From Labyrinthula sp. Ha (Eukaryota > Sar > Bigyra > Labyrinthulida > Labyrinthulaceae): a stretch of 64,000 nucleotides of DNA. The notes beneath the pieces are model-generated. The model did not search any database and was not told where the DNA came from. It worked only from the letters and a program-made list of their open reading frames with translations. Of the stretch, positions 12,701 to 22,702 are shown piece after piece (position 1 is the stretch's first letter; each line of letters opens with the position of its first letter). The stretch lies in assembly GCA_015227615.1 (NCBI GenBank), contig JAALGZ010000006.1:744001-808000 (forward strand), given 5' to 3'. The position numbers and the translations under genes were made by a program.

Positions 12701-13600
12701 TAGTTTATACGAACTGGTTTCTGATGAACATTCTCTTATTTAATCCATTATGGTTGAAGTTTATTCTAAACTCATTGATATCCTGGCAACGTTAAGAATA
12801 TAATTGTCTAACTTGTTGCAGGAGAAAGTTTGAAATTTTAAAAGGCTTACCAGATCTAATATACTCGTATGAATTGTCTCGTTTATTGTATCGTTTAGTA
12901 TACATTGCCTCGCTATAGATATAAGACTATTGTTATGTATACCGTCTCTAAAGCTTCTCCTGTTTCATCGCTTCTTCACGACAAAGTACAGAAAATGTAC
13001 TGTCCCAAAGTCTGTCGTGTAGAATAATTAGAGATGGAACTTTCATAATTATACTAAAGATTGGTAAGGTAACCTCATTTAAACCCCTGGAAAGGCATAT
13101 TTTAGTCTATAAGAATACAACCGAGAAGACAATCCACTAGAGATTTTTTGTAAATTACTAACTATGTTATTATTTAATACTTATCAAACTCTAAATTCAT
13201 CAATCTAAATTAGAAAAGTAAATATTATTCTATATTTTAAAGTTAGTACTATTATTATTAGAGTCCCATAAAGTAATCGTGTTGGAATGATTTTTTTAAT
13301 TTTGGAGAAGAATTATGTACCTAGGTTGCACCAAGAATGAATAAATGCTTAATAAATATTTTACTGGATTCATATATGCTAAAACAGGTATTTTCAATGA
13401 GCTTTTTCAGAATGAACAATAGATTTTGTATTGGCTCACCTAATCTGAGGGATATTAAGCTCGATTACGTGCTTCCATTAAAAGCTGACATACTTATTTC
13501 CTGAAATATACGAAACTAAAGGTACAAGAACAAATTTGAATTTACCAAATATATAGATAGTAATTCTAGGGAAAACATAGGTATTTTGGCAGAAACAACC
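9799..13600. other. Gene-free AT-rich region
   Basis: No supported gene. The open frames at 11122-11379 and 12010-12204 are AT-rich, show no conserved motif and are probably chance or badly decayed. A short imperfect palindrome at 12977-13019 is listed separately. Confidence 0.5.
12977..13019. repeat. Short imperfect palindrome
   Basis: CACGACA (12977-12983) pairs with TGTCGTG (13013-13019). Inside it GTACA and TGTAC flank a 5-base GAAAA loop. A nested stem-loop is possible in DNA or RNA. No function is assigned. Confidence 0.4.
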
Positions 13601-13633
13601 TCAGATCATCTATTTTCCTTGTTTCCTTTAGGG

Positions 13634-13639
13634 ACGTCA
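13634..13639 (-). promoter_or_regulatory. TGACGT core upstream of AP-4 epsilon
   Basis: ACGTCA on the plus strand (TGACGT on the minus) ends 62 bp before the ATG at 13702. Its distance matches the cores before the UDG-like and TPI genes. It therefore weakly supports 13702 over 13873 as the start of this gene. Function is inferred. Confidence 0.35.
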
Positions 13640-13701
13640 ATGAGACATCAAATAATGAAATCTAAAGTTTTAGTATAATTTATAATTCTTAATTTTTAAA
13701 G

Positions 13702-16548
13702 ATGGAATATTTGATTGCAAGGACTCCATCAAATTTCGAACATGAAATCGCGAACCCAGAATTTCAGGATTTTCGAAATCCATGTTCATATCTGTTATGT
13801 TCTTCACTTGGCCACGTCATTAGTTTTAAAACTCATGATTGCTTTACCACAGCTAAAGGAAAACTAACCAAAATGACATCCAAATTATCCAGAGGATATT
13901 ATGAGCTTGTTCGATCAATTGGGGAATCTAAAAGTAAACAGGAAGAAGATAGAATCATTTCAAAAGAAATAATTTTTCTTCGAGAGGCACTTCCAACTGC
14001 ATCTGGATCACATGCCTCCCAATTTGACGTTTCAGCAATATCAAACATAAAAACTTTTGCAGAGCTCTCACAAAACATTGGGAAAATAACAAACCTTACT
14101 CCATTAAAGAGAGAATTAGTACTTCGCCTGATTTACGTGGAAATGCTTGGTCATGATGGTAGCTTTGGGTATGTTCAAGCAGTTCAGCTTTGCGCATCCG
14201 ACTCGCTCTTAGATAAGAAAGTAGGATATCTTTGTGCTGGAATGACTCTTAAACCAACTCATGATTTACGGTTCATGTTAGTAAATCAAATGCAGCGGGA
14301 TCTTAAGTCACCTAATTTTCTTATTAGCTCAACTGCTCTTTCTGCTGTGAGTCGACTCATTTCCGTTGACATGATTCCAGCCGTTTATTCTGATTTGTTA
14401 ATTCTTCTAGAACATTCGTCAACCTTACTAAGAAAACGTGCATTGAATACTGTATCGAAAATATACAGGCTAAGTGGCAGCAGAGAGTTGGACGATCCTT
14501 TGAGGTCAAAGTTAAAAAAATTGTTGGAAGACTCAGAACCTAGTGTGTATGTTGGTTGTCTTAATTTTCTTGCATATCTGCTAACAAAACATCCTTTATA
14601 TGATTTGAAGCAGGACGAGGGAGCGCGGTTGAGTGAAGAGCTTGATCTGAAACGTCATCTTCTTGGCAAGGTTAAGAGGTATACAGTGGGAGCTTCAGGT
14701 TCGTCAAGAACCAACTGGATTCAAGTCAGGACAATAAAATTAGTTTCTCTTTTCAAAGGAACCCTCGATGACCAGATTGTTATCCTTTCAGATTTTTTAA
14801 GAAGTGTTTGTTCAACTTGCTCTATATCCCACACTTCTGCAAGTTATACACTGTTGTATGAAACTATTCTGTGTATATCTAAGATATATGAACCCAGAGA
14901 CAATATGTCAGCACTACTTGGAGAAGTTAGTAGAGCACTTAATTTGTTTCTTTCAAGTGCAAACAATAATCTGAAATATCTCGGATTGGGTTTGTTGGTC
15001 AAAGTTGTCGCCTTTGGTGACAGATTTGCTGCTGAGCATGAGGGAATCGTAATGGATTGCTTAGATACTGACGAAGAAGGAATTGAGTCAAAGACAGTTG
15101 ACTTATTGATAAACATGATAAAGAAAAATAATGCAGAGTTCATTCTTCAGCGACTGCTGTCTCATTACCAGAAAAAAGAGGTTTCAGTTCAAACCGTGGA
15201 AAAGCTAATGAAAGTAGCTGAGAGTATGCTTGAAAGTGACACGGACTATGTAAAGATTATGTTTAAGCTCATGACCAAGGTTTCTATGAATGATAATGTG
15301 ATACAAGAAAGACTGGATATTTTATTGAATAGAGTTTCCCATAAGCAAATATCTTCCGAGGCTATAGGTATTGTCTATGAGCAAGGGATGAATTACTTGT
15401 CTCGAGTTTGCGATGGAAATTTCTCAGAGATCGTTGCCGTAACTAAGGCTGTTATTCTCTTAGTTGGTTATTCTTGCCCGCTTGAGGAGATCACAAAGGC
15501 GGAGGATGTTTTAAAAAAAGTTCGAATCAATTTGGGCGAAATGGATGATCTTTTGGAGGTATTTCTATTCTCTATGTACACAATGTACAAGGGGGATAAA
15601 ATTTCAAAGGAAGAAATTATTATTTTATCTGAAAACCTGGATAGAAAGGCTCAAGATTCCGTAATTTCAAGAAGCATTAGGTTCATGCTGGATCGAAGCG
15701 ACAGTACAACTGAAAGTAAAGTTCACAATTTTACTATGGATAGTTTGTTGCTCCCAGAAACTCTACCAGGAGAAAAGGACTCACCTGGTTTAAGTTTGTG
15801 CTTGGATGACTTTGACTTAAGTTCGACAAATCTTACCGATTTCGAAGATTCTGAGAGCGACACAGATTATGCAATACGAAGGCAAAATAGTAAAGAGTTG
15901 CGCCTTGACCCGTATGATGAAGCAGATAGCTCCGTCCAAAGAGAACCAGAACGTATTGAATCTACATCTCAACCTAGAAAAGTCTTTGCCTCTTCAAGCA
16001 TTACGCCAAATGTATGGTCTTCAACGGGTTATCACGAGGGCGGGAAAGTGGAGAAAGCAGAGTATAAGGAGTTTGTTAAACAGAAGCAGAGCAGCAATGA
16101 CTCAGATAACCTTCTCAACTTTGAACCTTCAGAACAGAAGCCAGTGGAGACAAAACGTTCCTGGAATCTCTCCGCAAGTGATTTGGCAACTAACTGGAAG
16201 GCAATGGAGCATTCTAAATCTCTTGAGTTTGCGATGATTGATACAAAAGAGTTTATTAATTTTCTTGAAGTTTTTTCTCTTAATTTATCAGCTAAGATTG
16301 TGCAATCTGTGGAAAAATCAAGTGAGGCAATTGTCGCTGGAGAACTGAAGATAAGTGGGACATCTACTGGGAGGGATGAAATAGACGATCTGCTCAATTT
16401 GAACTCCTCATTTAGCGGTGATGAATGGGGTAAATACCTTATCCATATAAAGCTGCGAGCAGAGACTACTTCTGTTCAAATTAAGTCATCAGAGATAGTG
16501 GTGTTAGAGAAAATCACTTCCATGGTTAATTTCGCATTGAAGAGGTAA
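13702..16548 (+). CDS. AP4E1: AP-4 adaptor complex epsilon subunit
   Basis: An intronless frame of 948 codons. Residues 65-85 (GYYELVRSIGESKSKQEEDR) and 141-157 (LRLIYVEMLGHDGSFGY) match the adaptin trunk, and within it AP-4 epsilon (FLDLVKSIGEARSKAEE, IRLVYVEMLGHDASFGY). The helical-repeat trunk runs to about residue 620. A Ser/Asp/Glu-rich hinge follows (about 690-800), then a small C-terminal part (about 830-948). AP-4 is a trans-Golgi coat adaptor for cargo export, and epsilon is one of its two large chains. The start is uncertain: the first ATG gives a 57-residue N-terminal extension that homologues lack, whereas Met58 (13873) would give the usual beginning. The long open extension and the TGACGT core 63 bp before 13702 mildly favour the longer form. 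A gamma-type adaptin is less likely. Confidence 0.85.
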   Translation: MEYLIARTPSNFEHEIANPEFQDFRNPCSYLLCSSLGHVISFKTHDCFTTAKGKLTKMTSKLSRGYYELVRSIGESKSKQEEDRIISKEIIFLREALPTASGSHASQFDVSAISNIKTFAELSQNIGKITNLTPLKRELVLRLIYVEMLGHDGSFGYVQAVQLCASDSLLDKKVGYLCAGMTLKPTHDLRFMLVNQMQRDLKSPNFLISSTALSAVSRLISVDMIPAVYSDLLILLEHSSTLLRKRALNTVSKIYRLSGSRELDDPLRSKLKKLLEDSEPSVYVGCLNFLAYLLTKHPLYDLKQDEGARLSEELDLKRHLLGKVKRYTVGASGSSRTNWIQVRTIKLVSLFKGTLDDQIVILSDFLRSVCSTCSISHTSASYTLLYETILCISKIYEPRDNMSALLGEVSRALNLFLSSANNNLKYLGLGLLVKVVAFGDRFAAEHEGIVMDCLDTDEEGIESKTVDLLINMIKKNNAEFILQRLLSHYQKKEVSVQTVEKLMKVAESMLESDTDYVKIMFKLMTKVSMNDNVIQERLDILLNRVSHKQISSEAIGIVYEQGMNYLSRVCDGNFSEIVAVTKAVILLVGYSCPLEEITKAEDVLKKVRINLGEMDDLLEVFLFSMYTMYKGDKISKEEIIILSENLDRKAQDSVISRSIRFMLDRSDSTTESKVHNFTMDSLLLPETLPGEKDSPGLSLCLDDFDLSSTNLTDFEDSESDTDYAIRRQNSKELRLDPYDEADSSVQREPERIESTSQPRKVFASSSITPNVWSSTGYHEGGKVEKAEYKEFVKQKQSSNDSDNLLNFEPSEQKPVETKRSWNLSASDLATNWKAMEHSKSLEFAMIDTKEFINFLEVFSLNLSAKIVQSVEKSSEAIVAGELKISGTSTGRDEIDDLLNLNSSFSGDEWGKYLIHIKLRAETTSVQIKSSEIVVLEKITSMVNFALKR

Positions 16549-16639
16549 CCTGAATCCAGTCTATTCAGCATAAAGGTTGAAAAACAAATTTTCTTCACAA
16601 TGTTTTAGAAAGCTTAGCGATTATATATCACGTGAAGGA

Positions 16640-17520
16640 AATCTGAAAAAAACCAACCCGGAAACGAAGCATTCTCTTGCCTCTTATTGAGCGTTATTTT
16701 GGTTTCAAAATTGATGCTTCTTGCAGGGGCTTTGGCAGCAGGGAACTCACCCCTTCTCCACAAAAAGTTAAATGCTTGACACTTTCTTTTCCATGCCTCA
16801 GCTTCGTTGAATCTATTGAGCTCATGATGAAAGTTGCTTGTTCTTGTTACAACTATGCTTTCCCCTATCTATCTATGACTTTCCACATGCAGATAGAATG
16901 AAAATTCTCTTTACCACATGAAGCTTTGTTTAAGGTTTTGTCTACTGTGATAACAGTTATACAAAGTATCGCTGCACCAGAACTTAGGAAAAGAGAATGG
17001 TAAAGATAATAAGAAGCGTTTGCCGATGAAAGATAAAATTTTGTTAGATCAACTTTCTGCAAAATCAATTCTTCCGAACCTAACACATTTAGGACTTCTA
17101 CTCTCAAGTTGTTTAAATCAAGGTGAACAAAATGCAATTCAGTTTCCCAAAGATCTTTGAGCTTGTTTGGGGCAAGAACATTAGGCAGGATAAAGAACAT
17201 AATATCTACATGGTACGAGATATCAATTCCATAAATCTCATAGTCTCCTCTCAAGAACCTACTAAGTTCTCTGTCAGCATATGCAGATCTAAGTTTGATA
17301 TTGAATACCTCGACATTTTCACATAAACATCTTTCTTAACGAAGAAGCCAATTTTGCTGATCTATACAAACCCTTTTTGCGATTTTTATTAAGGTCAGTA
17401 TCCACCATTCTCACAACTCTAAGACATGTAACCGAAGCAAGCAGATCTTTTAGTGGGCTGCTATTGGTGCCTAATATCTTCAAAGCTTTAAAATTTGGGT
17501 TGAAGGCCTAAACGTATGCT
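16640..17520 (-). pseudogene. Broken LRR-like gene, copy B
   Basis: On the minus strand, coding-like segments follow one another in changing frames. One contains LKILGTNSSPLKDLLASVTC (about 17500-17350). The next runs from about 17325 to 16865 with VEVFNIKLRSAYADRELSRF and HLDLNNLRVEVLNVLG. The last contains HELNRFNEAEAWKRKCQAF (about 16820-16760). Leucine spacing suggests leucine-rich repeats, but I do not recognise the family. At least two frame changes and internal stops make it a pseudogene. The part 16749-17265 is nearly identical to 3935-4455 in inverted orientation. Past 16749 the two copies diverge at once, at a GTGAGT that may be a former splice donor. It begins about 90 bp beyond the AP-4 epsilon stop, on the opposite strand. 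Confidence 0.6.
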
Positions 17521-20500
17521 AGCTCTTGGAGCAAATATATATGATTACGATACTGTTTTTCTGAGCACGCAGGGATAAATTTCTTCTTATAAAGTAGGAT
17601 AAATTCCAGATTTTTGCTACTTGCAGTATTTTCTTTAAGGTATGATCTCGAAGTATGCTGAGCTATTGTTCGCTTTCTTCTAATGCAGCTTTCGTCTCTT
17701 CAAGTTGATAATACCTCTTTTCTGCGGCAACAAAGAGAAGCTGCTTGAGAGTGGAGTGGCAAGCCTGGGAACTCTTTGAAACATTAAAATTTCGGCACAG
17801 AACGTTGTGGAAACAATTTTGTTTCGGTTTGTATGGTTTAAACCTACAGGAATGTTAAACTTCTCGTCCGAAAAAGTCAACAAACAGAGTAGCAGCATCT
17901 TTTCTTCTGGTCTCATACCTGATTTAAGCCAATGGCTTCTTTTCTTGAACCTGGACTACTTTTTCGATAGCACCGCTATCGGGATTGAGGTTTTATCTTA
18001 AGAAGAGAATATATGGACTAACATTGCATGCCGAAATTTGTTGCCAGCCTGACGCTTGATTTGAACCATGAATGTGCTGAAAGATATACGCCGGGTTTAA
18101 ATTCATATCTATTCTATTCTTAGTAGGGAATATTTTTTAGAAAGTCAGGTGCCTCAATAGTTTCAAGACTTTGGCAAGAATCAAGTTAAGAATTGACAAG
18201 CTAAGACAGTTACACAAAAGCTAGTTGTTTCTGGGGGCACGAAGACATGCGTATTTTCAAGAGTTCAAATGGTATAAGAGTACCTATCTTATCCGGATTC
18301 TTTGCTGCCTATCCAAAGTTTATTTTCATTCACACAAATAGAACTCAGATTTCTCAACAGTGTTCGTAGATAATTTTCTTCTTACCATGCACCTTCCGTT
18401 CTTTCATGTAGAGCTTTAATAAACAAACAGCATATCTTTATATTCTTAGTCGTATATTGGAGTCAAGACCTAGGAATGACTGATGATCCTATTTGACTTC
18501 CTCATTGATAAAAGTGTCTTTTTTCTAGCAAAGAATTTTTGAACTTATCTATGTGTCGTTCTTTGGCTTTATGCCCTATTGAACAAAAGTTTCAATGCTA
18601 AATTTTTATAAAGTGGCATAGACTTACCTCTTGAAATATTTTTACCAATACATAAAACAAGAGTTTTGATTCTTTGTATTGTATTGAAGCAGCTAGGACA
18701 CGTCCAACCAGAAATATTCCTTGTAAAATATCATTAGAAAAAGATATATGCAGTTTTTTATTCTTGTACTTTTGCACAATCAGCGTAAGTAGTAGCAGTG
18801 TCACCACTGGAATAGCAGGCTTTTACCTAGATTCAAGAGAGCAACAAAGATTTCCTGGTCTTTTTAATGATCTAATCACAGGTGTTCTTGAGGAAAGGTT
18901 GCTATAATTTGAACCTTTATCATGAATACAATAATGAAGCTTTAGGGAACTAAGGCATATATTCTGAATAGCCTTCTTGCTCGTAGGAAACGAGATGTAC
19001 CAAGGTGATCAATACCGAAATTAGACAGATTCATATGTAGCAACCACGTACATCTGTATTTAGGTATGCACATTATACATCACAACATATAATAATGAAA
19101 AGAAACAAAGATATCAAAGTATTCCATTAACTTAGGAAAAGATGAACTGTAGTTCAAATCTGTACTAGGCCTGATTCTCAGTGCAAAACCAAATGACACA
19201 TCTTCAATTGAAACAGCGTTATTTGTATTATAAAAGCTAAGTGTAGCTAGTATTCTATCTTTATTTCGACTGAACTTTTTCTTCAGTTGTAAAAATGGTT
19301 TATCTATTTGAACTGTGGAGGGGTTCTTTTCTACCATGAACAACGCCTTTAGAAGCTTACAAGAATTCTGAGAATATGATGTGTTCCTTAAATTAATTTC
19401 ATTGACTCTTTTATTTTAACCTAATTCTATTAATACCAGAAAAAGTCCTTCTTATACTTGACCCTGTATATCTTAAATATGAATCTGCTTCAGTCAGATG
19501 GAATTGAAAGAATATCTGAAAACTTATTTTCTAATAGAGGAAGACAAACATTTTTATACTCGAAATAAATATGTAAAATGTTTCCAAGAAGATTGTATGA
19601 ACATCTGTCTTCTTGGAAGCACTAACGAAGGTAGATGAAGCTTTTTTGATGAAACATTCCACTTTGATTTCTACAGGATATAGTATATAATTATTTTTTG
19701 CAGTTAGATATTTGAAGTCGTATTTTCTGTATCTGTACGTGAACAGCACCGCACATATTGATGTTGTTACGGTTGTGCAGTCTGTGTATGTAGATTTTCA
19801 CCACCACGAAGGTTTCTGTGAATCGACCAATTTTTCAATGAGGGAGATGAGTCTTAAGTTTGGGAAGAACTTGTTTGTTTTTCAGTCTTCATTCATTACC
19901 GAAGCAATTAAAATAAAAAAGTACTGTGTTGCTCGGATCGGTACTGCTTTGAACATTAAAGGAGTTCTTTGAGTCTTGAACTTAAGTTGGTAACAAATAT
20001 GTTTTTCTTGTTAAATATCGAGCAATCGAACTTAATGCAACACATGAGTTCAATTTGTATTCAAAGCCAAAACCTATGAAACATAGCTCAATTTAGACTC
20101 ATTTAGTTCTTTCCAAGGAAACTTTACCAGATTAAAGTTGTTAGAATTTAGAACACTCTACGAAGACGTTGTAACACTGACTACACCTCCCACAAGACTG
20201 TTCTACTTTGCCACGCAAAACTTTTACATTCATTTGCCTGTATTAACAATAAAAAATTGGATAGTGTTGTCTTATATTTTTTTCTCTCCTCTCTGATTCT
20301 TTATTTTTTAAATTCGCCAAAGAAGTATCCATCAGTCTCACTTCTCTTACAGATACACCAAAGTTCATACAGAATTAGAATACATAAACTAAGAAATAAA
20401 AATACAGTGTTTTCGCAACGACTATGTTTAAAATGATGTTCAGCTTCTGGATAACCTCATTCAAGATAAACAAACACTTAACATACTCTAGCACCAAGAC

Positions 20501-20708
20501 TCAAGTTGATAGCAATACAATTGAACAATCAATGTTGAATGCATATTTTTCTCATCAATATAGGTTCAGTGATATAAAGAAGAAAAAATAAAGTTAGTGG
20601 CTTTAAGATAAAAATTTAGGTTCAATTCTCATGAGAAAAAACATTATCTATACCGCAGATTTGGCATCTACACAGACGGATATTCTCTACATAATTAGAA
20701 TAATAGAG
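17521..20708. other. Gene-poor region with decayed coding-like pieces
   Basis: No intact gene. The minus-strand continuation of the LRR-like relic may reach about 17920. Open frames with protein-like composition lie at 18674-18907 (+), 19080-19343 (-) and 19712-19972 (+). The first contains AGFYLDSREQQRFPGLFNDL and the last MREMSLKFGKNLFVFQSSF. None has a recognisable domain or flanking exons, and they are probably remnants of dead genes. Confidence 0.4.
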
Positions 20709-22652
20709 TTACACAATGTCTTCATTTTCAGTTTTCTTCGCTTCATTAAAAAATGCCTCCACAGTTGCATTATTCTTGATGATATATTCTCCTTGAGCTG
20801 CCAAAAGTGTAACTTGTTTGGTTGATAGTGTCACTGGAATACAGCAGTTTTGACAATTGGTACTCAATTGAGGATATTTTGCAAATGGCCCTTCTTTAAT
20901 TGCATCTATGCAGACATATTGGCGAAAATTTTTTACACAGCAGTTATCCGGACTTGTTTTCAATCGTTCCTCAAAATGGCTAACTGGGGCATTATACACA
21001 AAAAGAACATTAACTTCATCATCTCCTTCTATATTCCAAGTACTATTTGGTAATACTTCAAGTGTTCTCTTACAAACAGCTCCATAACCTTCAGTCTGTG
21101 TTCTCTTCAAATCATTCAAAACAGGAATAATTTCACTTCTTCTAAATACTTGATTACTTGAATAATTCATCCCAGATTCACTGAGATCTATATATCCAAA
21201 AAGAGCAAGTAAATCAGTAGTTGCAACTGCTCCACTCGCAGAAAAAGTTCCATAAGAATATCTATATTTCGGTTTGATCAAATCATTTATATCCTCTTCA
21301 CTCAATTTACTAATGTCTTCATCGCTTAAGATAGTCCAATTCAGTGAACCTGACGTGTGAATAAAACAAGCAATATTTTTCACTTTTCTTTGAAGTAAAC
21401 TTAGTATTCCTAAATTATCAAATGATCCAGCATCTCCTAATCTACATTCTTCAGATTGCCCTCTATTTGGTATTTGATCCATTTCTTCAGAAAGATATGG
21501 AGTATAAAAAAAGCGAGGTGAAGCATCAACCCAACAGGCAAGGTTTTTAAAGGCATAAGCTAATGCTGCACTACTTGCAGCAACTCCATGATGTAAATAA
21601 AAGCCATTTTCATACTTGTATGGTTTGAAATTTCTTGTTTCAACAGTTTGTTCATCTTTCAAAGAGAAAAATACACCTTTATTCTCATTTTCATCATCAG
21701 GAACTCCGGAGTTTAATGCAAATGTTTCTATCAATCCACCTCCAACAGTTGCAGTGTATTCTCTACTAGGTGCAAAACAGTCTTCTCCATAACTTCCACA
21801 ACATCTTGTTATACAAGTTTTTCCACAAACTTCTCTAGATTTATATGTCATTGGTCTTTTTTCTCTATAATATGGTACTCCAGAATACAAAGGAGTTATT
21901 TGAAAAGGATCTCCTAATCCAGAGTTTATATTTTCTCTTCCTAAATGAATAGCGTTTATTATAAGGAAAGGTTTGTTTTTTCTCAAAGTAACAAACTCAT
22001 CACGTTTAAAAACTTCTTTATTTCTTGCTTTGATATCTTCTAAATGTTCTTCATCAAGTGCAACTCTTTTATTTCTTAACCCTAATGGTGTTAATACTTG
22101 TTCCCTTACTCTTCTTGTCCACATTTGCCAACCTTTTGTAAAAAATGCACCTGAACAGCAATCTACACAGATCATACCAAAACTAAAGTTCGAGCAGAAC
22201 ATAGAAGAAGGAGTAGCATGCATAGCAATTTTTCCTGGAATATTTCTGCGACCAAAAACGTTATCACAAAAGTTAAAACTCAGGTCTTCTGGGTTTGTTT
22301 CTTCTCCCAATAAAATCTTGTCAACTTCTTCTTCTCCTTTGTTTTCTTTATCAGTGTAAAATGAATACACACTTGAAGCCCAACTTCCCCCAGAAACAGA
22401 AGAAAGATAATCTACTTTCACATCTCTGAACTTTGCGTTTATTCCTCTAAGATATCCACTTGTTAACGACATTGCACGTGATCCTCCTCCGCTCATAGCT
22501 AAACCAAGATTTGTCTTAACTGCGCGACCGTTCTCAAGTTGTTGCTCAGGAAAGGAGTGTAACGAAGGCGACTGCATCTGATATATTCTTGCTTTTATTA
22601 TTCCTGTTGCCGCATTAGTTCCAGATTGTCTATTTTCTCTTTCCTCTGGCAT
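20709..22652 (-). CDS. Cytosolic phospholipase A2/patatin-like lipase
   Basis: An intronless frame of 647 aa from a clear ATG. The N-terminal half has the oxyanion-hole glycine cluster MSGGGSRA (residues 53-60). The nucleophile elbow SSVSGGSW follows, with Ser87 the expected catalytic serine. The partner Asp is D407 in RLGDAGSFDNLG, in the place of the cPLA2 D-x-G. This Ser/Asp dyad arrangement belongs to the cPLA2/lysophospholipase B catalytic fold. There is no C2 domain, and no obvious signal peptide or membrane span. Cys-rich segments (CVDCC 162-166, CGKTCITRCC 276-285, CQNCC near the C-terminus) are unusual and could bind metal or form disulfides. It should release fatty acids from phospholipids or lysophospholipids. 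No gene lies within 3 kb on either side. Confidence 0.85.
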   Translation of the reverse strand: MPEERENRQSGTNAATGIIKARIYQMQSPSLHSFPEQQLENGRAVKTNLGLAMSGGGSRAMSLTSGYLRGINAKFRDVKVDYLSSVSGGSWASSVYSFYTDKENKGEEEVDKILLGEETNPEDLSFNFCDNVFGRRNIPGKIAMHATPSSMFCSNFSFGMICVDCCSGAFFTKGWQMWTRRVREQVLTPLGLRNKRVALDEEHLEDIKARNKEVFKRDEFVTLRKNKPFLIINAIHLGRENINSGLGDPFQITPLYSGVPYYREKRPMTYKSREVCGKTCITRCCGSYGEDCFAPSREYTATVGGGLIETFALNSGVPDDENENKGVFFSLKDEQTVETRNFKPYKYENGFYLHHGVAASSAALAYAFKNLACWVDASPRFFYTPYLSEEMDQIPNRGQSEECRLGDAGSFDNLGILSLLQRKVKNIACFIHTSGSLNWTILSDEDISKLSEEDINDLIKPKYRYSYGTFSASGAVATTDLLALFGYIDLSESGMNYSSNQVFRRSEIIPVLNDLKRTQTEGYGAVCKRTLEVLPNSTWNIEGDDEVNVLFVYNAPVSHFEERLKTSPDNCCVKNFRQYVCIDAIKEGPFAKYPQLSTNCQNCCIPVTLSTKQVTLLAAQGEYIIKNNATVEAFFNEAKKTENEDIV

Positions 22653-22696
22653 TATTGTCTTTTCGTTTCGGATATTTTCTTGTTCCCATTTTTCAG

Positions 22697-22702
22697 GACG
22701 TC
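22697..22702. promoter_or_regulatory. GACGTC core upstream of the lipase gene
   Basis: GACGTC, the palindromic half of a CRE-type bZIP site, lies 44 bp upstream of the minus-strand start codon at 22652. It is related to the TGACGT cores of other promoters here but is not identical. Confidence 0.25.

Noticed and set aside
16032-16397. 121-codon minus-strand frame inside AP-4 epsilon
   Set aside because: It is a shadow of the real gene on the other strand and has no homology signal.
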